Source: an uncultured Lachnospiraceae bacterium (GTDB lineage: Bacteria; Bacillota; Clostridia; Lachnospirales; Lachnospiraceae). From it: a stretch of DNA of 64,000 bases. The notes beneath the pieces were generated by a model. The model made no database searches, was not told the origin of the DNA, and was given only the letters and a program-made list of their open reading frames with translations. The position numbers and the translations under genes are program-made. The stretch covers positions 124,001-188,000 of the forward strand of contig CAKREB010000004.1 of the NCBI GenBank assembly GCA_934317005.1. Direction: 5' to 3'. Positions 34,487-43,171 of the stretch are shown in pieces (position 1 is the first letter of the stretch; every line of letters starts with the position of its first letter).

Positions 34487-35142
34487 TATACACGACAAGC
34501 AAAATCTTACAGAATCAGAATGTATCAACGAAACGTGTAGAGAAAAGCAGACAACAGATAGAAAATATAGAGAGTCGTTTTGCTGAGGGGCAAAAACAAC
34601 ATGAGCATGTAATAGAAAAGCGGATTGCTGAAATAAAGAAATTACAAGAGCAGAGTGCAAACCAACATCTTGCGGAAAAGACAAAGCAGGAAACAGAAAT
34701 CGAAAGCCGTATCAAGACAATATGGCAACAGCAAGAAAAGAATACAGAGCAGCGATTGTTCAAAAAGCAAAAAGCATGGAAAGAAAATCCGGTAAAGTAT
34801 ATGCAGCAAGTACAAAGAATGCAAAAAGAAATATCGGACAGAAAGAACATGTTGCCGGGACAGAGCACAGAGAAACAAAGTGCAGGGAAAGAGGAAACGC
34901 AGGGAAAAGGGATTGAAAACCATATCGTAAAAATACAGCAAAGGGTAATGAGCGCAGAACAGCAGATGCAAAGGCTGCAGGAAGGAAATGATACAGATTA
35001 TAAGACAGGAAAACTGTTACGGAAGCAGAATGTTGTAAAATATAGTGAAGGGAAAACAGAGGAAAGTAAGCGTCAGACAGAAGACATAATAAAAGGCGGC
35101 ACAGAGGAAAATATAAGACAAAAAATATATTTCAGCGTATGA
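34486..35142 (+). pseudogene. 5'-truncated coiled-coil gene remnant
   Basis: The frame is open from the terminator at 34486 to TGA 35142 (about 218 codons) with no ATG, GTG or TTG until TTG 34756, which lacks a ribosome binding site. The protein is coherent throughout: long Glu/Lys/Gln-rich helices (VEKSRQQIENIESRFAEGQ; EKRIAEIKKLQEQSANQH), then RLFKKQKAWKENPVKYMQQV. So the coding sequence has lost its start, apparently by a deletion joining it to the terminator of the upstream gene. The last four bases overlap the next gene's start (ATGA), showing an ancient operon. Family not recognised; possible relics of a phage-tail-like or contractile-injection accessory locus. Confidence 0.5.
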
Positions 35143-35915
35143 TACTAAAAGAACAGGAAGGAACAAAAGGAAATACTGGGTATCCTTTGATTTCGACTGT
35201 GAATGTAAGAAAAATGCCTGAAATTGTTCAAAAGGGAGTTTTAGATCTGGTGAAAGCTTCAAAGAACTTTGCTGCATTCTATGCTGTAACAAACGAAATA
35301 AGAAATAGCAGCTATCACGAAAAAGAAGCGGTACCATATCATTTGCCTGTCTCTGAGGAAAATTATAGTGCACAGGAACCTTATACGAATGGCAGTAAAT
35401 CTATAGAAAGCCGTTTTGCGCAAAGTAGAAATATACAATATCTGACAGGGCAGAATGATTTTTCAGAAACCGGGTCTACAGATACTCTTTTGAACAATAG
35501 CATATCGTTTTTCGGAAATGATCCATTTGCTGTTTACAATGCATATAATGAAAAACAGCAATGGAGAAGACAACAGAGCGAGCCGATGGTGAAAAGTGGA
35601 AGAGTTCATAAGTCTGTTACAAATACAGTAGTTTCTGCAAGACAGCAAAAAGAAATTATGGAGCAGGTGAAAGAACTAAAAAATATTGTAATGCAGGAAA
35701 AGCAAGAGAAACTGGAAGAAAAGAAAAAGGTATTGCAGTTGCAGGAGATACTTACAGAGCAAAGTGAGAAGAGGAAAGAACAACAGACTGCGCAACAAAA
35801 GGAAAAGGAACAGTTACAGGAGAATGCCGAGATAAGGGATAGAATGGCAATGTATGAAAAAGCAGTGGAAAATGAAGACATGCTTACCAGAATGCGTTAT
35901 GGAGCGTGGAATTAA
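35139..35915 (+). CDS. Uncharacterised Gln/Lys-rich coiled-coil protein
   Basis: 258 residues. The N-terminal half is of mixed composition (NVRKMPEIVQKGVLDLVKAS; IESRFAQSRNIQYLTGQND). The C-terminal half is a long coiled coil (about 165-240, QQKEIMEQVKELKNIVMQEK) ending NEDMLTRMRYGAWN. It shares the word IESRFA with the preceding remnant, hinting that the two are related. Its start overlaps the remnant's stop by 4 bases. The upstream gene has lost its start and promoter, so this gene may no longer be translated efficiently. No family recognised. Confidence 0.5.
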   Translation: MILKEQEGTKGNTGYPLISTVNVRKMPEIVQKGVLDLVKASKNFAAFYAVTNEIRNSSYHEKEAVPYHLPVSEENYSAQEPYTNGSKSIESRFAQSRNIQYLTGQNDFSETGSTDTLLNNSISFFGNDPFAVYNAYNEKQQWRRQQSEPMVKSGRVHKSVTNTVVSARQQKEIMEQVKELKNIVMQEKQEKLEEKKKVLQLQEILTEQSEKRKEQQTAQQKEKEQLQENAEIRDRMAMYEKAVENEDMLTRMRYGAWN

Positions 35916-35929
35916 GGTGGCTTGTCAGC

Positions 35930-35957
35930 TTGCAAAACTGTAGGATTGTGATATACT
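35930..35957 (+). promoter_or_regulatory. Sigma-A promoter of leuS
   Basis: TTGCAA (35930-35935), 16-bp spacer, TATACT (35952-35957). The leader is about 110 bases and has no T-box AGGGTGG element. Confidence 0.65.
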
Positions 35958-36074
35958 ATAAGCTGGGTTTGTACCTTATGGGCAAATGCTGTAAAAAGAA
36001 ACTATGAGCAGTAAGGGCGCTGTATATACTGCTTGTGGATAGAATAGAAAACGGCGCAGAAATGAGGAAAAATC

Positions 36075-38492
36075 ATGGCAGAAATGTACAATCACCACAC
36101 TGTGGAGAAAAAATGGCAGAAAATTTGGGATGAAGAGAAAGCATTCCAAACAAAAAATGATTATACCAAGCCTAAGTTTTATGCATTGGTAGAGTTTCCT
36201 TATCCATCCGGACAGGGACTTCATGTAGGTCATCCAAGACCATATACGGCATTGGATATCGTTGCACGAAAGCGCCGTATGCAGGGATATAATGTGCTTT
36301 ATCCAATGGGTTGGGATGCATTTGGTCTTCCAACGGAGAATTTTGCGATTAAGAATAAGATTCATCCTAAGATCGTAACAAAGAACAATGTACATCGTTT
36401 CAAGGAGCAGTTACAGTCTTTGGGATATTCCTTTGACTGGGATCGTGAGATCAACACAACAGATCCAGAATATTACAAATGGACACAGTGGATTTTCCTG
36501 AAATTATTTAAAGAAGGTCTTGCTTATAAAAAGGAAATGCCAATCAACTGGTGTACATCCTGCAAGGTAGGTCTTGCCAATGAGGAAGTTGTCAATGGCG
36601 TTTGTGAGCGCTGTGGCGCACCGGTTGTCCGCAAGGTAAAGAGCGAGTGGATGCTTAAGATCACAAACTATGCAGATAAGCTTTTGGAAGGATTAAATGA
36701 CGTTGATTATATTGAGCGTGTTAAGACTTCACAGAGAAACTGGATCGGTCGTTCGGAAGGTGCAGAGGTAGATTTTAGTATTGCCGGAAAAGAAGACAAG
36801 CTTCGTGTTTATACAACAAGACCGGATACCTTATTTGGAGCAACTTATATGGTAGTATCTCCGGAGCATCCGATCATTGATAAATATAAGGATGAGATCA
36901 CAAACTGGGATGATATCATGGCATATCGTGAGATGGCATCGAAAAAGTCTGATTTTGAGCGTACTGAGCTTGCAAAGGATAAGACTGGTGTTGTGCTTGG
37001 CGGACTTACAGCTATCAATCCGATCAATGACAAGGAAATTCCAATCTGGATATCTGATTATGTACTGATGACATATGGAACCGGTGCAATCATGGCAGTG
37101 CCTGCACATGATGATCGTGACTGGGAGTTTGCAAAGAAGTTTAATCTTCCTATGATTCAGGTAGTAGAAGGAAAAGAAGGCCCGGTAGACATTGACGCTG
37201 CTGCATTTACAGATGTTGCAACAGGTCAGATGATCAATTCCGGTTTCCTGACAGGTCTTAGTGTAGAGGAAGCAAAAGAAAAGGTAAAAGATTTTCTGGA
37301 AGAAAAGAAAATCGGTAATCGTAAAGTGAATTATAAGTTACGTGACTGGGTATTTTCAAGACAGCGTTACTGGGGAGAACCGATTCCTATCGTTCACTGT
37401 GATAAGTGTGGCTATGTGCCTCTTGATGAGTCAGAACTGCCGCTTCTTTTACCGGAAGTTGACAGTTACATGCCGACAGACAATGGAGAATCTCCACTTG
37501 CAGCCATGACAGACTGGGTAAACACAACTTGTCCTTGCTGCGGCGGTCCTGCAAAACGTGAAACTGATACGATGCCGCAGTGGGCAGGATCTTCATGGTA
37601 TTTCCTGCGTTATACAGATCCACATAATACAGAGGCTCTGGCAAGTCCTGAAGCATTAAAGTACTGGCTGCCGGTTGACTGGTACAATGGCGGTATGGAG
37701 CATACAACACTTCATCTGCTTTACTCACGTTTCTGGCATAAGTTCTTATATGATCAGAAGGTAGTACCAACTCCGGAACCTTATCAGAAGCGTACTTCTC
37801 ATGGTATGATTCTTGGTGAGAATGGTGAGAAGATGAGCAAATCCCGTGGAAACGTCGTAAATCCGGATGATATCGTTCGTGATTATGGTGCGGATACACT
37901 TCGTACCTATGAGATGTTTATCGGTGCATTTGACCTGAGTGCGTCATGGTCTGAGGATGGTGTGAAAGGATGCCGCCGTTTCCTTGACAGAGTATGGAAG
38001 TTACAGTCTTTGATGACAGATGAGGAAGGCTATTCTGCTGATCTGGAAACAAAGATGCATCAGACAATTAAAAAGGTAAGTAATGACTTTGAAAATATGA
38101 AGTTTAACACGGCAATCGCTGCAATGATGGCATTGATCAATGAGTTTTATAAGAAAAATGCGGTTACAAAGGGTGAGTATAAGACATTGATCACTCTGTT
38201 AAATCCGGTTGCGCCACATATTACAGAAGAGCTATGGAGCATTCTTGGCGGAGAGGGCAGACTGTATCAGCAGACATGGCCGGAATATGATGAGGCAAAG
38301 ACGGTTGAGTCTACAGTTGAGATTGCAGTACAGATCAATGGCAAGACAAAGGCAACGATTGCAATTGGTAAGGAAGATCCTAAGGAAGAGGTTCTTGCAA
38401 AAGCAAAAGAGGCATTGGGCGATAGATTGTCAGGAAACATTATAAAAGAAATCTATGTACCGGGACGTATTGTAAATATTGTTGCAAAATAA
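36075..38492 (+). CDS. leuS: Leucine--tRNA ligase
   Basis: 805-residue class I aminoacyl-tRNA synthetase charging tRNA-Leu. The HIGH-like motif is FPYPSGQGLHVGHPRPYTAL (residues about 41-60). The editing domain (CP1) has TTRPDTLFGATYMVVSPEHP and the conserved TYGTGAIMAVPAHDDRDWEF. The KMSKS motif is EKMSKSRGNVVNPDDIV. Zinc-binding Cys pairs are visible (CTSCKVG...CERCG; CDKCG...CPCCGG). Complete and standard bacterial length. GAGGAAAAATC ribosome binding site. Confidence 0.97.
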   Translation: MAEMYNHHTVEKKWQKIWDEEKAFQTKNDYTKPKFYALVEFPYPSGQGLHVGHPRPYTALDIVARKRRMQGYNVLYPMGWDAFGLPTENFAIKNKIHPKIVTKNNVHRFKEQLQSLGYSFDWDREINTTDPEYYKWTQWIFLKLFKEGLAYKKEMPINWCTSCKVGLANEEVVNGVCERCGAPVVRKVKSEWMLKITNYADKLLEGLNDVDYIERVKTSQRNWIGRSEGAEVDFSIAGKEDKLRVYTTRPDTLFGATYMVVSPEHPIIDKYKDEITNWDDIMAYREMASKKSDFERTELAKDKTGVVLGGLTAINPINDKEIPIWISDYVLMTYGTGAIMAVPAHDDRDWEFAKKFNLPMIQVVEGKEGPVDIDAAAFTDVATGQMINSGFLTGLSVEEAKEKVKDFLEEKKIGNRKVNYKLRDWVFSRQRYWGEPIPIVHCDKCGYVPLDESELPLLLPEVDSYMPTDNGESPLAAMTDWVNTTCPCCGGPAKRETDTMPQWAGSSWYFLRYTDPHNTEALASPEALKYWLPVDWYNGGMEHTTLHLLYSRFWHKFLYDQKVVPTPEPYQKRTSHGMILGENGEKMSKSRGNVVNPDDIVRDYGADTLRTYEMFIGAFDLSASWSEDGVKGCRRFLDRVWKLQSLMTDEEGYSADLETKMHQTIKKVSNDFENMKFNTAIAAMMALINEFYKKNAVTKGEYKTLITLLNPVAPHITEELWSILGGEGRLYQQTWPEYDEAKTVESTVEIAVQINGKTKATIAIGKEDPKEEVLAKAKEALGDRLSGNIIKEIYVPGRIVNIVAK

Positions 38493-38508
38493 TCGAAAGG
38501 ATGCATAG

Positions 38509-38631
38509 ATGGAATATATACTTTTGATCATAGGCTTTGTATTGCTGATCGCAATGAGCATACTGGTTCTGGCGTTTGCATGGAGAGGAGAAAACAAAAG
38601 ATTGTCCGCTGGCATGGATGCGTCATGTTAG
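38509..38631 (+). CDS. Small membrane protein (40 aa), possibly frameshifted
   Basis: ATG 38509, 16 bases after leuS, with an AAAGG ribosome binding site, encodes one hydrophobic helix (YILLIIGFVLLIAMSILVLA) then WRGENKRLS and ends at TAG. In another frame the same DNA continues with a second hydrophobic stretch (VMLAIYAGYLYYIIQR) to TAA near 38672. A single-base change near 38600 would therefore join two helices. It is either a one-helix microprotein or a frameshifted two-helix one. Confidence 0.35.
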   Translation: MEYILLIIGFVLLIAMSILVLAFAWRGENKRLSAGMDASC

Positions 38632-38680
38632 CTATTTATGCAGGGTATCTGTATTATATTATTCAACGATAATGTGAGAA

Positions 38681-38707
38681 TTAGCACTCGGACGAACCGA
38701 GTGCTAA
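38681..38707 (+). promoter_or_regulatory. CIRCE operator 1 (HrcA site) upstream of htpG
   Basis: Exact consensus TTAGCACTC-N9-GAGTGCTAA. It sits 8 bases upstream of the -35 box. Because it is followed by TTTTTT it may also act as a terminator for the leuS transcript. Confidence 0.92.
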
Positions 38708-38714
38708 TTTTTTC

Positions 38715-38743
38715 TTGACATTTTTGATAAGAGGTATTAAGAT
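38715..38743 (+). promoter_or_regulatory. Sigma-A promoter of htpG
   Basis: TTGACA (38715-38720), 17-bp spacer, TAAGAT (38738-38743), lying between two CIRCE-type inverted repeats. Confidence 0.8.
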
Positions 38744-38759
38744 AAGGTCTAAAGGATTA

Positions 38760-38786
38760 TTAGCACTCGGTACATACGGTTGCTAA
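38760..38786 (+). promoter_or_regulatory. CIRCE operator 2, degenerate right arm
   Basis: TTAGCACTC-N9-GGTTGCTAA: left half exact, right half differs at two of nine bases. It lies just downstream of the transcription start, in the 5' untranslated region. Confidence 0.8.
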
Positions 38787-38904
38787 TCAGAAAACGAAAC
38801 CAGTTTCTGCATCAGGTCAGGCGAAGGAAAGTGAAGACTTAGAAAAGTGTGCATGGTCTGTCAGCAGAGCAAAATAATAATGAAGTGAGTTAGGAGAGAT
38901 GGTT

Positions 38905-40980
38905 ATGCAGAACAGAACAGGTAGTTTGTCGATTGATTCCGAAAATATGTTTCCAATTATCAAAAAGTGGTTGTATTCTGATCACGACATTTTTGTGCGT
39001 GAGTTGATTTCGAATGGCTGTGATGCGATCACAAAGTTAAAGAAGTTAGATGTCATGGGAGAATATACTCTTCCGGATGATTATAAGGCAGAGATTCAGG
39101 TTGAGGTTGATCCTGAAGAGAAGACGATTACATTTACGGATAATGGTATTGGTATGACGGAAGATGAAGTGGATGAGTACATCAATCAGGTTGCATTTTC
39201 CGGTGCGACTGACTTCTTAGAGAAATATAAGGATAAGACAAATGAAGAGCAGATTATTGGTCACTTTGGATTAGGTTTTTATTCTGCATTCATGGTCGCA
39301 GACAGAGTAAGTATTGACACTTTGTCATGGCAGGATGGCGCACAGGCAGTGCATTGGGAATCAGAAGGTGGCATTAACTTTGAGATGTCAGACGGTTCCA
39401 AGGAGCAGATTGGTACAACGATTACCTTATATCTTTCAGAAGATAGTCTGGAATTTGCCAATGAGTACCGCATCCGTGAGATTTTGAACAAATATTGTTC
39501 ATTTATGCCGGTAGAAATTTTCTTATCAAAGGCAAATGCGGAGCCGGAATATGAGACAATTGATGCAGCAGATGTCCGCGAAGATGATGAGGTTATTGAA
39601 AATATTGTAGAGGAAGCAAAGACAGAGGAAAAAGAAAATGAAAATGGAGAGAAAGAGGTTGTAGAAGTTTCTCCTCGCAAGGAAAAGGCAAAGATTAAAA
39701 AGCGTCCGGTTTCTATCAGTGATACAATGCCTTTGTGGATGAAGCATCCCAATGATTGCACGGATGAGGAATACAAGGAATTCTACAGAAAGGTCTTTAA
39801 CGATTACAAAGAACCTCTCTTCTGGATACATTTAAACATGGATTATCCATTTAACTTAAAGGGTATTCTGTATTTCCCTAAGGTAAATACAGAGTATGAT
39901 AATCTGGAAGGTGTTATCAAGTTGTACAACAATCAGGTATTTATCGCAGATAATATCAAGGAAGTGATTCCGGAGTTTTTGATGCTGTTAAAGGGTGTGA
40001 TCGATTGTCCGGATCTTCCATTGAATGTATCAAGAAGTGCATTGCAGAATGATGGATTTGTGAAGAAGATTTCTGATTATATCACGAAGAAGGTAGCAGA
40101 TAAGCTTTCCGGTATGTACAAGGTAGAGCGTGAGAATTATGAAAAATACTGGGATGATATCAGTCCATTCATTAAATATGGTTGCTTAAAGGATCAGAAG
40201 TTCCGTGAGAAGATGGAAGAATTTATTATCTTTAAGGACTTAAATGATAAATTTATTACACTTCCGGAATATGTGGAAGAGCGACAGAAAGCAGAAGGCA
40301 AGGACACAGAAGCTTCTAAGGAAGAGACTGCTGAGGAAAAGACAGACAAAGAGGCAGAGGAGAAAGAAGAAGAGCCAACAACTGTTTATTATGTAACGGA
40401 TATGCAGCAGCAGAGCCAGTATGTCAATATGTTTAAGGAACAGGGAATCAATGCGGTTATCTTACGTCACACGATTGATCAGCCGTTCATTTCACAGTTA
40501 GAGCAGGGTGACTTGAAGGTGAAGTTCCATCGTATCGATGCAGACCTGACCGATACGATGACAGAAGAAGTGGATGAAGATACATTAAAAGAACAGACAG
40601 AAACATTATCAGAAATCTTTAAGAAAGCACTGGGCAAGGAGCAGTTAGAGGTTAAGGTAGAGAAGTTAAAGAATGACAACATTTCTTCTATGATGACTCT
40701 TTCCGAGGAAACACGCCGTATGCAGGATATGATGAAGATGTACAGCATGGGCGGAAATGGCATGGATATGGGTATGTTTGGTGGTGGAGAGACTTTGATC
40801 TTAAACTCCGGCAACAAATTGGTACAGTATATTCTGGAGCATAAGGATGGCGAGCATGTGGATCTGTTCTGTAAACAGTTGTATGATCTGGCAATGATCG
40901 CTCATAAGCCATTGGCGGCAGATGAGATGACAGACTTTGTCGCACGCAGTAATGAGATTATGATGCTCTTGGCAAAATAA
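38905..40980 (+). CDS. htpG: Hsp90-family chaperone HtpG with charged linker
   Basis: About 691-residue ATP-driven chaperone. N-terminal GHKL ATPase: LISNGCDAITKLK, FTDNGIGM, IGHFGLGFYSAFMVAD. Middle domain starts near LWMKHPNDCTDEEYKEFYRK, with SRSALQNDGFVKKI. The C-terminal dimerisation domain is followed by RRMQDMMKMYSMGGNGMD. Two acidic insertions are unusual: about 213-268 between the N and middle domains (rich in Glu, Lys, Asp) and about 455-485 near the middle/C junction. E. coli HtpG has neither at such length. Second ATG (38905) is better spaced from AGGAG than 38899. Expression is predicted to be heat-shock controlled through HrcA. Confidence 0.95.
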   Translation: MQNRTGSLSIDSENMFPIIKKWLYSDHDIFVRELISNGCDAITKLKKLDVMGEYTLPDDYKAEIQVEVDPEEKTITFTDNGIGMTEDEVDEYINQVAFSGATDFLEKYKDKTNEEQIIGHFGLGFYSAFMVADRVSIDTLSWQDGAQAVHWESEGGINFEMSDGSKEQIGTTITLYLSEDSLEFANEYRIREILNKYCSFMPVEIFLSKANAEPEYETIDAADVREDDEVIENIVEEAKTEEKENENGEKEVVEVSPRKEKAKIKKRPVSISDTMPLWMKHPNDCTDEEYKEFYRKVFNDYKEPLFWIHLNMDYPFNLKGILYFPKVNTEYDNLEGVIKLYNNQVFIADNIKEVIPEFLMLLKGVIDCPDLPLNVSRSALQNDGFVKKISDYITKKVADKLSGMYKVERENYEKYWDDISPFIKYGCLKDQKFREKMEEFIIFKDLNDKFITLPEYVEERQKAEGKDTEASKEETAEEKTDKEAEEKEEEPTTVYYVTDMQQQSQYVNMFKEQGINAVILRHTIDQPFISQLEQGDLKVKFHRIDADLTDTMTEEVDEDTLKEQTETLSEIFKKALGKEQLEVKVEKLKNDNISSMMTLSEETRRMQDMMKMYSMGGNGMDMGMFGGGETLILNSGNKLVQYILEHKDGEHVDLFCKQLYDLAMIAHKPLAADEMTDFVARSNEIMMLLAK

Positions 40981-41003
40981 AAAATATTTTACAGAGGAAA
41001 GCA

Positions 41004-41036
41004 AGGGACGCTGGCGTAAACAGCGTCTCTTTTTTA
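41004..41036 (+). terminator. Terminator of htpG
   Basis: AGGGACGCTG / CAGCGTCTCT stem with 7-base loop and six T. Confidence 0.85.
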
Positions 41037-41356
41037 TGTTGTATTCGATTTTGGGTTTCATTGAGCGGAAAGTATTTTTTGAAATAAAATGATTTGTGGT
41101 ACAATATAAATATGATACAAGGGTCAAAATACCTTTTGCCCCAACATTTAAATATGTGAAAATGGGTGGATGACCACAGAGTTACTGTTGGTACAAAGAT
41201 GGCATTGTTGTTTTGTGACAGATTGCTACAAACCATCTTTGCAAACCACCATGCTTTAGCAGGAGGGGTAGAGGGAAGAAATAAGGAATGGAAGTTGTGC
41301 AAATTTCCTTTGTAAACAGTAATGCTACAAAGGAATGAGAAGAAAGGAAAGTAAAC
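41037..41356 (+). other. Long, structured upstream region of the carboxypeptidase gene
   Basis: 320 bases. A TACAAT -10-like box lies near 41099. In the probable leader, CAAAGATGG (41195) pairs with CCATCTTTG (41235); TTTGT/ACAAA adds an inner helix, and GGTGG / CCACC lies outside. No terminator follows, and a known riboswitch was not recognised. Just before the gene GGTAGAGGG and GAAAGGAAAG offer ribosome binding. Confidence 0.4.
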
Positions 41357-42889
41357 ATGCAAAGGAAGAAATTGAAAAAAGGACTTAGTATGCTCTTGTG
41401 CGTTGCATTGGTATGCAGTGAGGGGATTACAGCACAGGCAGCGGATAACAAAGGAGCTGGACAAACAGCAGCAACAGTGACAGAGGCATACGAAGCAGTT
41501 GCAGAACTGGCGGAGACCGTACCAACGGAAGAATCTTCAGCAGAACCGATTGAGACACCGGCAGCAACGGAAAAACCATCAGCAGAGCCGGAAGAGACAC
41601 CGGCAGCAACGGAAGAACCATCTGCAGAGCCGGAAGAGACACCGATACCAACGGCAGAACCGACAGAAACTCCTGCGGTTCCGATAGAGCGTCCGGGAAA
41701 GGTCAGCGATATTACAATCTGTTATGGGAAAACAAACAGCCGTCTGGTGCTTACATGGAAACAGGCACAGAATGCAGAAAAGTATTTGCTCTATCGTAAG
41801 ACCAATGGCAAAGCATTCCGATATGTGGGTGAGACAAAGAAGTGCCGTTTTGTGGACAAAGGAATTCAGGCAAATAAGAAATATAGATATAAAATTGTTT
41901 CGTATCAGTCAGAAGCCGAAAATAAAGAAAATAGTAAGTTCAGCAGATGGTTTTCAACCAAAACGATTGTCAATACAAAGCATCAGCGTTACAGTTATAG
42001 GGAGATGAGTCAGGATATCCATCAGATCAAAGCTGCGTATGGGAATCGTATCCATTTCCGGGTACTTGGAAAATCAGCCGATGGAAGAAATTTATATGAT
42101 GTGATCATTGGAAATCCAGACGCAAAGGAAACCATGCTTGTTGTATCGAATCTTCATGCAAGAGAATATATGACAGCGCAGCTTTGTATGGCACAGATTG
42201 AATATTACCTGAAAAATTACTACCGTTCGATATCAGGAACGGTACCTGCCAATGTATTTGAGCGTATTGCTGTTCATTATGTACCGATGGCAAATCCGGA
42301 TGGTGTTACGATTTCACAATATGGAATTGGAGCAATCCGAAAAGTTTCTCTGCGTAAAGCACTGCGAAAAATGCCGGGGGCAAAACGTCCTCAGTTATGG
42401 AAAGCCAATGCCAGAGGTGTTGACTTAAATCACAACTATCCGGTATCCTATCGTGCAAGATATCAGAAACGTGGAAGTGAAGGATATTCCGGATCTCGTG
42501 CAGCAAGTGAGCCGGAGACAAAGGCAATCCTATCGTTGCTTCGTAAAATCAGGAAGGAGTCAAAATTAAAAGGTGTGGTCAACTACCATGCAATGGGATC
42601 GATCGCGTTTGGAGGCTGCACAAAACGGGGAAATGTCAGGAAGATGACAGCGGCGATGTATCGCCGTGCAATCGCCTTGACAGGATATGGCTCTTCGGCG
42701 GGATATGGTTCTGGAAAACCGAGTGTGGGAAATTTCCGGGAATATGTTGTATATAAGAAGAAAGTGCCTTCAATTACATTGGAAATTGGAGTGGGTGGTT
42801 GCCCACTTGGAAGCAGGCAGTTCCCATCCATCTGGAGAAAAAATTATCGCCTGGTATTGGAGGAAGCAAAATTACTTCGATCAAAATAG
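41357..42889 (+). CDS. Secreted M14 zinc carboxypeptidase
   Basis: 510-residue exported metallopeptidase. Signal peptide about 1-29 (AQAAD). Three 14-residue Pro/Glu/Thr repeats (61-102) form a stalk. A fibronectin-III-like domain follows (about 113-203), then an M14 catalytic domain (about 212-508). Zinc ligands are H267 and E270 (NLHAREYMTA) with H411 (VNYHAMG). Substrate-carboxylate binders are likely R353 and neighbours (ARGVDLNHNYP), and the general base is E476 (SITLEIGVG). Such enzymes in Gram-positives include gamma-D-Glu-meso-DAP peptidases acting on wall peptides; a dietary-protein role is also possible. Ends at a strong terminator. Confidence 0.88.
   Translation: MQRKKLKKGLSMLLCVALVCSEGITAQAADNKGAGQTAATVTEAYEAVAELAETVPTEESSAEPIETPAATEKPSAEPEETPAATEEPSAEPEETPIPTAEPTETPAVPIERPGKVSDITICYGKTNSRLVLTWKQAQNAEKYLLYRKTNGKAFRYVGETKKCRFVDKGIQANKKYRYKIVSYQSEAENKENSKFSRWFSTKTIVNTKHQRYSYREMSQDIHQIKAAYGNRIHFRVLGKSADGRNLYDVIIGNPDAKETMLVVSNLHAREYMTAQLCMAQIEYYLKNYYRSISGTVPANVFERIAVHYVPMANPDGVTISQYGIGAIRKVSLRKALRKMPGAKRPQLWKANARGVDLNHNYPVSYRARYQKRGSEGYSGSRAASEPETKAILSLLRKIRKESKLKGVVNYHAMGSIAFGGCTKRGNVRKMTAAMYRRAIALTGYGSSAGYGSGKPSVGNFREYVVYKKKVPSITLEIGVGGCPLGSRQFPSIWRKNYRLVLEEAKLLRSK
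41537..41662 (+). repeat. 42-bp in-frame repeats (Pro/Glu stalk)
   Basis: Three tandem 14-codon units, SAEPEETPAATEEP type, highly similar in DNA. Confidence 0.8.
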
Positions 42890-42956
42890 TGTGATCGATC
42901 GTTATCTATAGTAAAAGAAAATGGAGAACTTCTCGGAAATTAAGGAGAAACCTTGC

Positions 42957-42998
42957 AAAAAGCACTGAAACCGGTTATTTGGTTTGCAGTGCTTTTTG
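42957..42998 (+). terminator. Terminator after M14 gene
   Basis: AAAAAGCACTG / CAGTGCTTTTT stem with a partly paired loop (ACC/GGT). Confidence 0.88.
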
Positions 42999-43037
42999 TT
43001 ATGTTAAGAAATAAAGGCAGGAAAATAGGAAGGTACC

Positions 43038-43084
43038 CTCATGAAATGTGAGAAAAGTCAAAAAATATGCTCATGAAATGTGAG
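43038..43084. promoter_or_regulatory. Operator pair A: two CTCATGAAATGTGAG sites
   Basis: The exact 15-mer occurs at 43038-43052 and 43070-43084, 32 bases apart (about three helical turns). Each is itself an imperfect palindrome (CTCA...TGAG). It lies upstream of the MMPL promoter and suits cooperative binding by a dimeric regulator on one DNA face. Confidence 0.6.
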
Positions 43085-43142
43085 GATTCTATGTGATGTT
43101 GAGACCAATTTATAAAGAAAATATAAAATCTCAAAATTAATA

Positions 43143-43171
43143 TTGACTAATGGTCATTTTTGAGATAAACT
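43143..43171 (+). promoter_or_regulatory. Sigma-A promoter of the MMPL operon
   Basis: TTGACT (43143-43148), 17-bp spacer, TAAACT (43166-43171). The first TGACTAATGGTCA operator overlaps the -35 box. Confidence 0.7.

Noticed and set aside
34515..34971. Cys/Phe-rich minus-strand ORFs
   Set aside because: Antisense to Lys/Glu/Gln-rich coiled-coil codons; composition is an artefact and no start signals are present.
35916..36074. T-box riboswitch upstream of leuS
   Set aside because: Leader is only about 110 bases and has no AGGGTGGNACCGCG element or long antiterminator.
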